This document shows, piece after piece, positions 7,778 through 18,658 of a DNA stretch of 64,000 bases. A program made the position numbers and the translations under genes. Where the stretch lies: the NCBI RefSeq assembly GCF_023168325.1, contig NZ_AP025688.1, positions 3,224,001 through 3,288,000 on the forward strand, in the 5' to 3' direction. The stretch's first letter is position 1. Each line of letters begins with the position of its first letter. The notes beneath the pieces are model-generated. The model did not search any database, was not told the DNA's origin, and saw nothing but the letters and a program-made list of their open reading frames with translations. Origin of the DNA: Tsukamurella sp. PLM1. GTDB lineage: Bacteria > Actinomycetota > Actinomycetes > Mycobacteriales > Mycobacteriaceae.

Positions 7778-7870
7778 ACCTATCCTGGACGATCCTTCGC
7801 AAGGAACTGCTGACTACTATCCGGTGTAGCACGTCGCCGGAACCGTCGTGCAATCTGCCACAATCTTCCA

Positions 7871-8284
7871 ATGGTGTCCACAGACCGAATTCCCGCAGAC
7901 CGTCCCGCCCGCACGACCGACAAGGCCGCGAGGGGCATGGCGTTCTCGCTGGCCGGGATGGGCGCGCTGCACTTCGTCGCCCCGAAACCGTTCGACTCCA
8001 TCGTCCCGCCGAATCTGCCGCTCGGCCTCACGCCCCGCCGCGCTACGCAGCTCTCGGGTGTCGCCGAACTGACGACGGCGGCGCTCCTCGCCGCGCCGCG
8101 CACCCGCCGGCTCGGCGGTGCGGCCGCGACGGCCCTGTTCCTGGCGGTGTTCCCCGCCAACATTCACATGGCGCAGCAGTGGTCCGATAAGCCGCTCCCG
8201 TTGCGCCTCGGCGCGTACGCGCGGCTCCCGCTGCAGGTCCCCATGATCACGACGGCGGTGAAGATCGCCCGCGACCGCGGTTAG
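7871..8284 (+). CDS. DoxX-like small membrane protein
   Basis: A 137-residue protein with about three or four hydrophobic segments. The segment GMGALHFVAPKPFDSIVPP and the later VFPANIHMAQQW are typical of DoxX-like membrane proteins found in actinobacteria. Function in this family is largely unknown; some DoxX members associate with oxidoreductases. The start ATG at 7871 follows a short divergent region from the K+ channel gene. The 3' end overlaps the end of adnB by four bases, tail to tail. Confidence 0.7.
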   Translation: MVSTDRIPADRPARTTDKAARGMAFSLAGMGALHFVAPKPFDSIVPPNLPLGLTPRRATQLSGVAELTTAALLAAPRTRRLGGAAATALFLAVFPANIHMAQQWSDKPLPLRLGAYARLPLQVPMITTAVKIARDRG

Positions 8285-11200
8285 TCGCCTCCTCCCGCGC
8301 TCGTGATCAGGCCGGCGAGGCCCGCGTGGTCCAGCAGGTCCGACGGTGCCACCGTCTCGCCGGAGCGCACGTAGAAGAACGCCGCGCGCACATCCTCGAT
8401 CGGTACGTCGCGCAGGCGCGCCCAGGCCAGACGGTACGCCGCCAGCTGCACCGCCACAGCCCGCTCGTCCGCGGGTTCGGACGGACGGACGCCGGTCTTC
8501 CAGTCGACCACCGTGAACCCGCCTCCGGGGTCGCGGAACACTGCGTCCATCCGCCCTCGCACCACGGTCCCGGCGGCAGCGATCTCGAACGGCACCTCGA
8601 TGTCGACCGGGGTACGGGCGGCCCACTCGCTCTCCTCGAACCGGCGCTGCAACAGCGCCAGGTTCTCGTCCGCGCCCGCGTCGCCGTCGGCGGCGCCGGG
8701 CAGCTCGTCGAGGTCGAGCAGCCGGGTCGCGCCGAACCGCCGCTCCAGCCAGGCGTGGAACGCGGTGCCGCGCCGCGCATAGGGATTCGGTTTGAACGGC
8801 ACAGGCCGGCGCAGGCGGCCGGCGAACGAGGCCGGGCTGCGGCGCAGCTCGACGAGCTGGCTCACGGACACCTCGCGCGGCACCGCGACCTCGAGCTCGA
8901 GTTCGGCCTGGCGCTGACGTTCGGCCAGCAGCGCCGTGACGTCAGCGGCCCACCCGTACGGATCCGGCTCGTCGGGATCTGGATCGTGAGCTGCGGGCAG
9001 CGCCGCCAGCACCAGACCCGCGCCCGCGTCGACTGCGGTGCGGTGCGCGGCGAGGAAGTCCCGCGGCCACGGCCGCTGCACCGGCTCCGCCTCGAGCGGG
9101 TTCTCGGTGTCCGCCAGCGGTTCACCGGCCCACTGGACCACGGCGTCCGGCGCGTGGTCGCGGGCGGCCACCAGGAACCTCGACGGCGCCTTCGGCTTCT
9201 TCACGTCCTCGCTCCAGTAGTGCCCCGACAACAGCAGCACCGACTGGGTCCGCGTGACGGCGACGTAGAAGAGTCGCTCGTCCTCGTGCATGTTCATGCC
9301 CTTGAGCGCCTTGCGGTGCGCCTCCAGCGCGTCCTCGAGGTCCTTGCGGTTGTTGCACCCCGACAGGTCGAGACGCGGGATCCCGTCGCTCTCCCCCGGC
9401 TCCGCGACGTCGCCGCGCAACGACGGCTGCAGCTCCGCCGCGCTCGAGAGCCAGGTGGGCAGGGCGCGACCGGACGGGAAGATCCCCTCCGACAAGTGCG
9501 GCACCGCCACCACGTCCCACTCCAGCCCCTTCGCCGAGTGCACCGTGAGCACCTGCACCCGGTCGGTCGCGACCTCGACGTCGCCCGGGGTGAGCCCACC
9601 CTCCACCTTCTCGGCGGCGGCGAGGAAGGCGAGGAGGCCCGGCAGGGTCGCCGTCGGGCGCTCCGAGTACGAGACGACGACGTCGGCGAACGCGTCGAGG
9701 TGTTCGCGGCCGGCGGCGCGGCCGCCGAGCTGCCGGGACGCGCGGATGCGGGTCTCGATGCTCACGCCGAGCACGCGCTCGGCCTCGGCCACGACCTCGG
9801 GCAGCGGGTGCCCGAGCCGCTCCCGGACGTGCCGCACCTCGCGGTCCAGCGACCGGATCTTCGCGAGCCCGGCCGCCGAGTAGTGCGATTCGGGTCCCGG
9901 GTCGGCGATGGCGTCGCCCAGGCCGGCCGCGTCCAGCGACTCCGACGGCAGGGTCGCGTCGAGCGCCTCGGCCAGCTGTTCGGGGGTGGCGACGGTGCCG
10001 GTCGCCGCGCGGCCGGTGGTGTGCGCGATCCGCCGGGCCCGGTTCCACAGGGCCTTGAGGTCGGCGGCGCCGAGCTGCCAGCGGGGTCCCGTCAGCAGCC
10101 GCATCGCGGCGGTCCCCGCCAGCGGTTCGACGGCGAGCCGCAGCAGCGCGACCACGTCCTGCACCTCCGGCGTGCTGAGCAGGCCGCCGAGACCGACCAC
10201 CTCGACGGGCACGCCGCGTTCGCCCAGCGCGGCGGCGAGGCCCGCCGAATCGGCGTTGCGGCGCACGAGCACCGCCGCCGTCGGGGGCTCCCTCTCGCGT
10301 CGATCCGGGCGCGCCAGAGGTCCGCGATCGCGTCGGCGGCCCACTGCCGCTCCTCGATCACCGTGGCGTGCAGGGCGATCCGCAGGTCGCCCTCCGGCGC
10401 TTCCGGCCGCGCCTGCAGCTCGGACACGGGGACGCCGCGGCTGCGCAGGTCCTCCGAGACGGCATTGGCGAGGTCGAGCGCGCTCGTCGGATTGCGCCAG
10501 CTGGTGAGCAGTTCGCGCCGGGGGCGGGAGCACCGTCGGGCTGCGGGAAGTCGGTGGCGAACCGGGGCAGGTTGGCGGCCGAGGCCCCGCGCCAGCCGTA
10601 GATCGACTGGATCGGATCGCCCACCGCGGTCACGGCCGCAGCTCCGGACTCGCCGCCGAAGAGCGACTTCAACAGCATCCGCTGCGCGTGCCCGGTGTCC
10701 TGGTACTCGTCGAGCAGGACGGCACCGAACCGAGCCCGCTCATGGCCCGCGACGTCGGGATTGGCGATCGCCAGTTGCGCGGCGAGCCCCATCTGGCTGC
10801 CGAAGTCCAGCACTTCGCGGGCCCGCATCTCGGCGGCCACCGCACGCACCAGCGGGATCAACACCCGCCGCTGCTCCTGGATCTCCGCTGCCTTGAGCAG
10901 CGCGGCGTTGGGTGCGGCCTTCTGCCGCGGCCCCGGCGGCAGCAGCCCGATGAGCCGCTCCAGCTCGTCGTCGTCGGCCTCCAGCTGGTCCGGCGTCACC
11001 AGGTGATCGGCCAGCGCACCGGACAGCCCCAGCACCGCCTCGGTCAGGTTCGCCGGGTTCTTGTCGATCTCGAGCGCGCCGTCCCACCCGGTCACCACGT
11101 CGTAGCCGATCTGCCACCGCTCGGTCTCGGACACCAGCCGCACCGACGGCTCCACCGGCAGCAGCATCCCGTAGTCGCCGAGCAGCCGGCCCGCGTACGC

Positions 11201-11592
11201 GTGGTACGTGCTGATCTCGGGCTCGACGGTGCGCAGCAGCATCCGCAGCTCGCCGGCCGGGTCGATCCGATCCACCACGGCCGCGCCGGCCAGCCGCGCG
11301 AGCCGCTTGCGGACGCGGATCATCAACTGCTGCGCAGCCTTACGCGTGAATGTCAGGCCCAGGACCTGATCGGGAGTCACGTAGCGATTGGCGATCAGCC
11401 ACACCACGCGGCCCGCCATCGTCTCCGTCTTCCCGGCGCCGGCGCCGGCGACGACCAGGCACGGGCCGAGCGGCGCTTCGATCACGGCGCGCTGCTCCGC
11501 AGTGGGCGCGAACGCCTGTCCCAGCTCGTGCGCCAGCTCGACCGCGGAGATCAGCGGCGGGTGCGGGAAGCCCCGGGGTCCGGATCAGTCAT
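8281..11592 (-). CDS. adnB: AdnB, lead motor-nuclease subunit of the AdnAB DNA-resection complex (three frameshifts)
   Basis: About 1,104 residues. AdnAB resects double-strand breaks in actinobacteria in place of RecBCD/AddAB. Walker A (GAGAGKTETM), the DEYQDT motif II and IYGWRG are in the N-terminal half; the C-terminal nuclease core reads VVDWKTG with the following QLAAYRLAW. The reading frame shifts near 11570 (ccccgggg), 10525 and 10290. One added base at each restores continuity. The best start is ATG 11592, overlapping the adnA stop by eight bases; the frame from it reads MTDPDP then, with one base added, joins the conserved LISAVELAHELGQ segment. The overlap implies translational coupling with adnA. 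Confidence 0.9.
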
Positions 11593-14500
11593 CGGTCACG
11601 CTCCTGCCCTTGTCCACCACCGGGCAGCACGACGCGACCGCGCAGTACTGGCACGACGCGTTGAGCGTGGCCGGGAACTGCGGGCCGCGGGTGCGGCGGG
11701 CAGCATCGCGGATGACGCCGAGCCACTCGTCGACGTCCTGCGGGCTCAGCGCGTCCTGCTCGCGCACCGTGGCCCCGGTCTTGTTGTGCGACTTCGCGAC
11801 GTACACCAGCCTGCCGCCGCCCGGCGTCTCCGGCACGCCCCCGATCCCGCCGTGCGCGAGCGCCACCTGGTAGGTGCGCAGCTGGGCCTGCGCCTGTCCC
11901 TCCGCCTGGGTGGGTAGGGTGCGCCCGGTCTTCACGTCGACCACCACCGCGCGCCCGAGCTGATCGCGCTCGAGCCGGTCGATCCGGCCCCGGATCCGCA
12001 CGTCGGGATCCTCGCCGCCAGCGGCGAGGTTGCCGTCGATCACCGCGTCGACGCCGATCTCGACGCCGGCCTCGGTGAGCTCGCCGCGGCTCCCGGCGAG
12101 CCAGGCACGGAACGATTCCAGCATCTCCTCGGTGCGCGCCAGCTCCCGCCGGGCGAACCAGTCCGCCTCGAGATCGACTCGGTCCCACACCCTCTCGAGC
12201 GAACGCGTCACCTCGTCCTTCGGGATGTGCCCCGCGACCGCCTGCACCAGCGTGTGCACCAGGTTGCCGGTGGCCTGCTTCGCGGAATCGCCGTCGCTGC
12301 CGCCGAATCGCTCCAGCATCCAGCGCAGCGCGCACGCCGACAGCGCCTCCACGTTCGACGGGGACAGCGCCACCGGGCCGTCCTCGGGACGCCACAGCGG
12401 GTCGTCGGTGCTGGCGCCGGCGAGCCCGTACCAGCTGTCGGGGTGCGCGCCGGGGACACCGGCGGCGGCGAGGCGGGCGAGTTGCGCCGCCGCGTGCTCC
12501 CGCTCCGCCTCCGCGCGCTGCGGGTCGCAGACCACCGCGCGCAGGGTGGCGACCAGCGTGCGCAGGTCCAGGGAGGCCGACGGTGCGCTCTCCACGGCCG
12601 GGGTGTAGGTCTCCGGGTCCTCATCGCCCGACGGGGCGATGCCCTGCAGGAACCGCGACGGCACCAGATCGCCGTCGCCGTCCGCCGTGTCCACCGCCGT
12701 GATCAGCAGGGTGCGCCGCGCCCGCGAGCACGCGACGAACAACAGCCGCCGCTCCTCGGCGAGCAGCGGCAGCGAGCGCGAGACCGTCGGCAGCGCGGAC
12801 GGGTCCATGCCGTCCAGCGCGTCCAGCAGCTCGTCGGTGCCCAGCAGTCCGCCGCGCCGGCGCAGGTTGGGCCAGCGCCCCTCCTGCACCCCGGCCACCG
12901 CGACCACCTCCCACTCCCGGCCCACGGTGCTGTGCGCCGACAGCAGCGTGACACCGGGCGTGGTGGGCTGGTCGCGACGGATACCCGACCGGGGGATCTG
13001 CAGCTGTTCGAGGTACTCCACGAACGCGGTCACCGACGCGGTGGGCAGCGTGTCCGTGAAGTCGGCCGCCGAATCGAACAGGCCCATCACCGCGTCCAGG
13101 TCGCGATCGGCCTGGTCACCCAGGGTGCCGCCGCGCAGCGCGAGCGCCCCCCAGCGGGTGGCGAGCCCGGTGGCGGCCCAGGCCGCCCACAGCACCTCCT
13201 CGACGGTGCCCGCCCCGGCCGCAGTACGCGCCGCCCGCACCGCGGACAGGACGCGTTCGACCGGTTCCGCCTCGAGCTCGGTGAGCACCTCCCGGTAGGG
13301 CCCGAACTCGGCGGCACCCGTGAGCACCGCGGTGAGGATCTCGGCCGAGCCGCGCTCCTCCCCCGGATCGGCCCGGCGCACGGCCCGGCGCACCCGCCGC
13401 AGCGTCAGCGGGTCGCCACCACCGACGGGGCCGGACAGGAGGGTGACGGCCTCCGCCGGCTCCAGTCCTCCGGCGCCGCGGCCGCGCGCAGCACCAGCAG
13501 CAACGCGTGCACGGCGCGCTGCCGGGCCAGCGGCACATCGGCCGCGGGCACGGTGACCGGCACGCCGGCGTACGCCAGCGCGCGGCGCAACGGCGCGATC
13601 GACGCGGACACCGAGCGCACGACGATCGCCATGTCCTCCCACGGGACGCCGCCGACCACGTGTTCGCGCCGTAGCATCGCGGCGATCGCGTCCGCCTCCT
13701 TCGCGGGCGTCGAGAACAGCCGCACCGCGGCGGATCCGGGCCGCGGCCGCTCGGGCGCGACCGCGCCGAACCGGTGCGGCAGGCGGGCGGACACGCGGTT
13801 GACCGCGCCGGCCACCTCCTCGCCGAAGCGGAAACTGCGCTCGAGCAGCACGTCGCGCTCCTCGGCCACGTCGAGTTCCTGCAGGAACCGGGTGCTGGCA
13901 CCCCGGAACGAGTTCACCGCCTGGTCCGGATCGCCCGCGATCACCGTGAGTTCGGTGCCCGTCCCGAGCAGCCGGATCAGCGCCGAGGCGAGCGGATCGA
14001 GGTTGTGCGCATCGTCGACCAGCAGGAACGGATCCGCTCGCGCTGCTGCGCCAGCAGCGCATCGTCGGTGGCGAGCGCGGTGACCGCCGCGTCGATCAGC
14101 TCGGCCGCATCCACCGCCGGGGCCACGGCCCGCGGCCCCGCGAGCCCGACGGAGCCGCGCAGCAGGGTGGTCTCCTGGTACTCGCGCAGGGCGTTCGCCG
14201 CGGCCAGCCACTCCCCGGTCGTGCCGCCGCGCGAGCGCCTCGATCTCGTCCGACCCGGCGCCCCGCTGCGCGGCCTGCGCGAACAGGTCGCGCAACGCAC
14301 CGGCGAAGCCGTTCGTGACCAGTGCGGGCCGCAGCCGCTCCGGCCAGAAGGCGCCGCCGTCCTCGAGGTTGCCGCGCAGCAGTTCGCGCACCACCGCGTC
14401 CTGCTCGGACCCCGTGATCAGCCGCGGCGGCGGGCTGCCCGCGTGGGCCGCCTGCAGGCGCAGCACCGCGAAGGCCAGGGAGTGCACGGTGCGCACCAGC

Positions 14501-14877
14501 GGCTCTCCGGACGCATGCACCCCCTCGCTCCCGGCGAGGACCCGCGCGGACAGTTCCCGGCGCAGCGCGGCGGCGGAGCGCTTGTCGCCCGTGAGGATGA
14601 GCACCGATTCGGGCTCCACGAACGGGTCCGTGAGCTTCGCGACCGCGATGTCGATCAGCGCCGACGTCTTGCCCGTGCCCGGGCCGCCGCGGATGCGGTA
14701 CGGCGCCCAGCCGCCCACATCCAGGGGCAGCGCGCCGGAGGCGGGCGCCGCGAGCTCCGCGACGGGGCCGATCCACTCCCGCGCCGGCGGCGGTTCGGGC
14801 GCCGTGTACCGCAGCCGCAGGCGCGGTCGACGGTGCCTGCCCGCACCGTCGGACCCCGGACTCCCGGCTCCGCTCAT
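11585..14877 (-). CDS. adnA: AdnA, helicase-nuclease subunit of AdnAB (three frameshifts)
   Basis: About 1,097 residues. The N-terminal motor has Walker A (GGPGTGKTSAL) and the LLVDDAHNLDPLA motif II; the C-terminal nuclease has VVVDVKTGR. A cysteine near the start of the nuclease domain (SACALRWML) and the cluster CQYCAVASCC at the end look like the four ligands of the iron-sulfur staple of AddB-type nucleases. The frame shifts near 14230, 14040 and 13465; each neighbouring frame continues the same protein. The start is ATG 14877 with AAAGGGGG upstream. It forms an operon with adnB. Confidence 0.88.
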
Positions 14878-14963
14878 CGACCGCACCCCCTTTCCTCGCG
14901 CCCGACGATCACATCACAGCCCACCGACAAGTCCGCGGACGCACCGCGGGGCACAATCGGATC

Positions 14964-15725
14964 ATGCTGAACACGCACGTCTACGGCCCTGATTCTCCGG
15001 ACGTTTCCACCGTGCTCGCGATCCACGGCGTCACCGGCCACGGCGCCCGGTGGCGCCGGTTCGCCGACGACGAACTGCCCGGCGTGCGCGTCCTGGCGCC
15101 CGACCTGCGCGGGCACGCCCGCTCGACCTGGGCGCCGCCGTGGCACTTCGAGCAGCACGTCGCCGACCTGGTCGAGGTCGTCGACCACCACGGCGGCGGC
15201 CCCGTGACCGTGCTCGGCCATTCCCTCGGCGGCGCGCTGGCGTGCCGGGTGGCCGCAGCCCGCCCCGACCTGGTGCGCGCGCTCCTGCTGGTCGACCCCG
15301 CTCAGGAGTTGGACCCCGAGATGTGCGGGACGATCGCCGCCCAGACCATCGAGTTCTTCGACTTCACCTCCCCCGAGGAAGCGAAGCAGGAGAAGCGGTC
15401 CGGCGCCTGGGCGCAGGTGCCCGAGCCGGTGATCGACGACGAGATCGCCGAGCACCTCGTGCGGCGCGACTCCGGCCGCTGGGAGTGGGACATCAGCTGC
15501 GCCGCCGTGGCGGCGCTGTGGGGCGAGCTCGCCCGCCCGGCGGTCGGCGCACCGTCGTCCATTCCGACGGTGCTGCTGCGCGCCGAACGCGCCCACTTCG
15601 TCACCGACGCCCAGCTCGCGGCGATGCCGGACGGGGTCGACGTGGTAGTGGTCCCGTCGGATCACATGGTCGTGCAGGAGATCCCGGCGACCGTCGGCGA
15701 GTACGCGCGCCGCCTGATCGGATAG
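14964..15725 (+). CDS. lipV: Alpha/beta hydrolase (LipV-like)
   Basis: A 253-residue serine hydrolase. The nucleophile elbow GHSLGG (about residue 88), the oxyanion region HGVTGHG near residue 20, and a C-terminal histidine (PSDHMVVQE) complete the likely triad with an aspartate between. It occupies the position of M. tuberculosis lipV (Rv3203), next to adnA and the alkyltransferase-like gene, and lies five bases before the latter. The substrate is not predictable from sequence; LipV in mycobacteria is an acid-active esterase. Confidence 0.82.
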   Translation: MLNTHVYGPDSPDVSTVLAIHGVTGHGARWRRFADDELPGVRVLAPDLRGHARSTWAPPWHFEQHVADLVEVVDHHGGGPVTVLGHSLGGALACRVAAARPDLVRALLLVDPAQELDPEMCGTIAAQTIEFFDFTSPEEAKQEKRSGAWAQVPEPVIDDEIAEHLVRRDSGRWEWDISCAAVAALWGELARPAVGAPSSIPTVLLRAERAHFVTDAQLAAMPDGVDVVVVPSDHMVVQEIPATVGEYARRLIG

Positions 15726-15729
15726 CGCG

Positions 15730-16020
15730 ATGGCGAAGGTCACCGAAGATCAGGTGGAGGCGGTGCGGGCGTTGATCGCCGCGATCCCGCCCGGCCGGGT
15801 GCGCACGTACGGCGACATCGCCGGCGAGCTGGACCTGAGCTCGCCGCGGATCGTGGGCTGGGTGATGCGCACCGACGCCTCCGACCTGCCGTGGCACCGC
15901 GTGGTCCCCGCCAGCGGCCGCCCCGCGCCGCACATCGCCGCGCGCCAGCTCGAGCGGTTGCGCGCCGAGGGCGTGCTCGCCGACGGCGACCGGATCCCGT
16001 TGCGCCGCTACCGCCTCTGA
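15730..16020 (+). CDS. Alkyltransferase-like (ATL) DNA-binding protein
   Basis: A 96-residue relative of the O6-alkylguanine-DNA alkyltransferase C-terminal domain. The catalytic PCHR motif is replaced by PWHRV (about residues 53-57), the signature of ATL proteins. These bind O6-alkylguanine lesions without repairing them and hand the lesion to nucleotide-excision repair. The helix-turn-helix segment (TYGDIAGELDLSSPRIVGWVMR) includes the arginine finger position. It follows lipV with four bases between stop and start, so the two are probably co-transcribed, as Rv3203-Rv3204. Confidence 0.9.
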   Translation: MAKVTEDQVEAVRALIAAIPPGRVRTYGDIAGELDLSSPRIVGWVMRTDASDLPWHRVVPASGRPAPHIAARQLERLRAEGVLADGDRIPLRRYRL

Positions 16021-16021
16021 G

Positions 16022-16707
16022 CTACCGCCGCTGAGCGAACCTTGCACGAGCAGGTCGATCACCTCGGGCGCGAGGCCGAGCGGCGCGGCCACCCCATCGG
16101 CGCCCGCCTCCGCGAGCCGGGCGTGGAACAGCCCGTCCGCCAACTGATACGCAGCGACGAACACCCGGCGCCCCGGGGCGCGCACCCGCGCAACGGTGTC
16201 CGTCACCGCCGGCGTCCCGGCCGCGAGGAAGCCCACCGGGACCTCATCGCCGATCACCTCCGCGAGATACGCCGCCATCGTCCGGACATCCTCGCGCGCA
16301 CGGGGATCCGAGGATCCCGTCGCGCCCAGCACCACCTGATCGCCGCGCCGCCACCCGGCACCGTCGAGCCGCCGCAGCAGCGCACCGACCAGGGCGCGGT
16401 CCGGGCCGAGCGGCGCCGTGACGAGCACGTCGGGGTGGCCGCTCGCCGCGACGTGCCGCGGCACGTCGGTGTGCACGTGATAGCCGGCGGCGAGGAAGGC
16501 TGGCACGAGCACGGTCGCGCGGCCGTCCTCGCGGAGCAGGTCCGACGGTGCCGGCCCCAGCACGTCGACGAACGCCACACCGAGCGGGCCGGTGCGGAGC
16601 GCGACGGCCTCCGCGAGCTCGCGGATCATCGCCACACCGTGCGCCGAGCGGGTGCCGTGCGCGACGAGGATCCGCCGCACCTGCGCCGGCTCGGTCAGAG
16701 CAGCCAC
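16022..16707 (-). CDS. CbiX-like sirohydrochlorin chelatase family protein (probable frameshift at 3' end)
   Basis: About 228 residues. The N-terminus (ILVAHGTRS) has the chelatase histidine, and a second half-domain begins near FLAAGTPAVTD, so the protein has the two-lobed chelatase fold. The family inserts Co2+ or Fe2+ into sirohydrochlorin for cobalamin or siroheme. The open frame runs on far into the convergent ATL gene, which is implausible. One added base just before the end gives a TAG at 16022 after VQGSLSGG and a normal family length. The GTG start at 16707 overlaps the upstream TIGR02569 gene by 13 bases. Confidence 0.75.
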
Positions 16708-17549
16708 CGACCGATCTCGACGATGTGCTCGAGACCGGGCAGGGCGTCGGCCTCCGAGCGGGGGTGCAACGCGTGCACGGCGAGCCGGAAGATCAGGGCG
16801 CGCAACACCATCTGCGGCCACTCGGGCAGATCCGCCCAGCGCATGAGCAGGCCGTCGTCGGCGCCGCCCCAGGCGAGGCCGTCGACCGCGACCACGGCCG
16901 ACGCCCACGCGGCCGGTCGCCAATACGGCGTGAAATCGGTGATGCCGGGAGCCGCGGCACCCGCGAAGAGCACCGACCCGGCCAGGTCGCCGTGCACCAG
17001 TTGCGGCGCCGACTGGACCGGGGTGCGCAGCGCCGAGAGCTCGGTCACCAGCTCGGCGGCGCGGGCGCGGTGCGGGGCCGTCTCGTCGAGCGCGCCGAGC
17101 TTGCGCGCCACCGAGAGCGGCTTGTCCTCCCACGCGGCGCGGTCGGCGAAGCCGAAGTAGTCCACCTCGGTGTAGGGCGCGACGGCGGGCGCCGAGAGGA
17201 AGCGCGGCCGCTCCAGTTTCGCCGTCACCTCGTGGAGGCGGTTGGCCATGGAGATGATCTCGTCGAACCGCGGCTCGAGCGACCCGGCGATGAAGGTGTC
17301 CGCCCGCCAGCCCGAGACCACGTACCGGCCGTCGGTGGCGCGGAACGGCCGGGCCAGGCGCATCCCCTCGACGAACAGGTCCTCGCGGACCTTGGCGGAC
17401 CACGCCGCGCGGGCATGGTCCGCGATCAGCGACAACACGACCTCGCCGCACCGCCAGCCGCCGTCCCATTCGGCGCCCAGCGCGATCGGCTCGGTCTCGT
17501 CCAGTCCGAAGGTGGACAGGACGTGCGCGGGAGGTTCGACGGGGCTCAC
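16695..17549 (-). CDS. TIGR02569 family protein with kinase/phosphotransferase-like fold
   Basis: A 284-residue protein equivalent to Rv3205c. The segment LVHGDLAGSVLF resembles the HGDL catalytic loop of aminoglycoside-phosphotransferase-like kinases, and ITDFTPYWRPAAW resembles the DFD/APE region with the metal-binding aspartate. The family is restricted to Mycobacteriales and its substrate is unknown. It is followed by the overlapping CbiX-like gene on the same strand. Confidence 0.8.
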   Translation of the reverse strand: MSPVEPPAHVLSTFGLDETEPIALGAEWDGGWRCGEVVLSLIADHARAAWSAKVREDLFVEGMRLARPFRATDGRYVVSGWRADTFIAGSLEPRFDEIISMANRLHEVTAKLERPRFLSAPAVAPYTEVDYFGFADRAAWEDKPLSVARKLGALDETAPHRARAAELVTELSALRTPVQSAPQLVHGDLAGSVLFAGAAAPGITDFTPYWRPAAWASAVVAVDGLAWGGADDGLLMRWADLPEWPQMVLRALIFRLAVHALHPRSEADALPGLEHIVEIGRWLL

Positions 17550-17584
17550 GCTGCAAATCTACCCGCGCCGCCCGGGTACCGCGG

Positions 17585-18025
17585 CTAGGCGCGGCCGGGC
17601 TCGACCAGGATGATCGGGATCAGGCGGTCGGTCTTCGTCTGGTACTCGGCGTACGGCGGGTACGCCGCGACGCCGCGCTCCCACCACTCCTCGCGCTCCG
17701 CACCGTGGATCTCGCGCGGCGGCCCTGAGACGACGGTGGTGCCGTCCTGGACCTCGACCTCGTCGTTCGCGAGCAGCGCCGAGTACCAGACCGGGTTGTC
17801 CGGGGCGCCGCCCTTGGAGGCGAACGCGGCGTACACGCCGTCGTGCTCCACCCGCATGAGCGGCCGCCGGTACAGCTTGCCGGACTTGGGACCGCGGTAG
17901 GTGAAGACCACCACCGCCATACCCGCCACCGCCACCGAATCGGTGGTCCCGGTCTCGTCGATCTTCGCCAGCTGATCCGCGACCCAGCCGGCCTTCTCGG
18001 TTGCGTACTCACCTTCGAGGGCCAT
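17585..18025 (-). CDS. Nitroreductase/deazaflavin-dependent oxidoreductase family protein
   Basis: A 146-residue split-barrel protein of the F420/FMN-binding Ddn-like family. The pattern RGPKSGKLYRRPLM followed by the strand YAAFASKGGAPDNPVWY is the family cofactor-binding core, and it ends with the conserved Y-P-P-Y-A-E-Y-Q element. Members reduce quinones or nitroaromatics with reduced deazaflavin F420. A second paralogue lies at 37180-37647. It stands alone between the TIGR02569 gene and a divergent unknown gene. Confidence 0.85.
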   Translation of the reverse strand: MALEGEYATEKAGWVADQLAKIDETGTTDSVAVAGMAVVVFTYRGPKSGKLYRRPLMRVEHDGVYAAFASKGGAPDNPVWYSALLANDEVEVQDGTTVVSGPPREIHGAEREEWWERGVAAYPPYAEYQTKTDRLIPIILVEPGRA

Positions 18026-18067
18026 GACTCCACCCTAGAACGATCGCCGGGACAATTCTCCGGGACA

Positions 18068-18658
18068 ATGGAGCGCGTGCCGAACTCCCGCCCCGTCGTG
18101 ACCGTTTCCGTCCAGTTCCCCGACCTCTCGGCCGGCGAGTTCGACGGTGTCCGTGCCCGGCTCGAGGCGGTCCGACCCGGCCGGATCGTCCTGCCGCACC
18201 AGGCGCACCGCTGGTACGCGGCCTCGTCGGACGCCGAGACGGTGCGCGCGCTCGTCTCGGGGCTGCGCGCAGCGGTCGAGGGGCGGACGCTCTCGTTCGA
18301 CGACGAGGAGGCGCTCGACGACCTCAGCCAGGAGTACGCCGACTGGCTCGAGGAGTCCGAGGACATCGACGACGCCGACCCCGGCCCGGTCATGAGCTTC
18401 TCGGTGCACCTGCCGGCCCTCACCCCCGACGAGTTCCGCGCGCTCGCCGAGGAGCTGCGCGCTACGCACTCCCGCCGCATCGTGCTCGGCGAGCAACGCG
18501 GCGACAGCCATCACGAGCTGTCCGAACGCGCCCGGATCGCCGCACGGATGCCGGGGATCCGGGCCGCCCTGCGGGGCGAGCCGGTGCGCACCGTCGACAC
18601 GCTGCCGCTGGTGGCGCTGCTCCACGACTACGCGTCCTGGCTCTCCGCCGACACCTGA
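18068..18658 (+). CDS. Unknown protein made of two similar ~85-residue halves
   Basis: About 196 residues, acidic, no signal peptide or membrane segment. The first half begins VTVSVQFPDLSAGEFDGVRA and includes GRIVLPHQ and QEYADWLEE. The second begins MSFSVHLPALTPDEFRALAE and includes RRIVLGEQ and HDYASWLSA. The two halves align along their length, which indicates an internal duplication. I recognise no family. The start is taken at ATG 18068; a GTG at 18077 is an alternative. It is divergent from the deazaflavin-type gene and converges with a hydrolase. Confidence 0.65.
   Translation: MERVPNSRPVVTVSVQFPDLSAGEFDGVRARLEAVRPGRIVLPHQAHRWYAASSDAETVRALVSGLRAAVEGRTLSFDDEEALDDLSQEYADWLEESEDIDDADPGPVMSFSVHLPALTPDEFRALAEELRATHSRRIVLGEQRGDSHHELSERARIAARMPGIRAALRGEPVRTVDTLPLVALLHDYASWLSADT

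Noticed and set aside
8326..10896. An 856-codon open frame on the plus strand
   Set aside because: It is antisense to adnB, whose helicase and nuclease motifs are explicit.
15601..16021. C-terminal extension of the CbiX-like protein across the ATL gene
   Set aside because: The extension has no chelatase features and is fully antisense to a conserved gene; a one-base error that hides the stop at 16022 is simpler.
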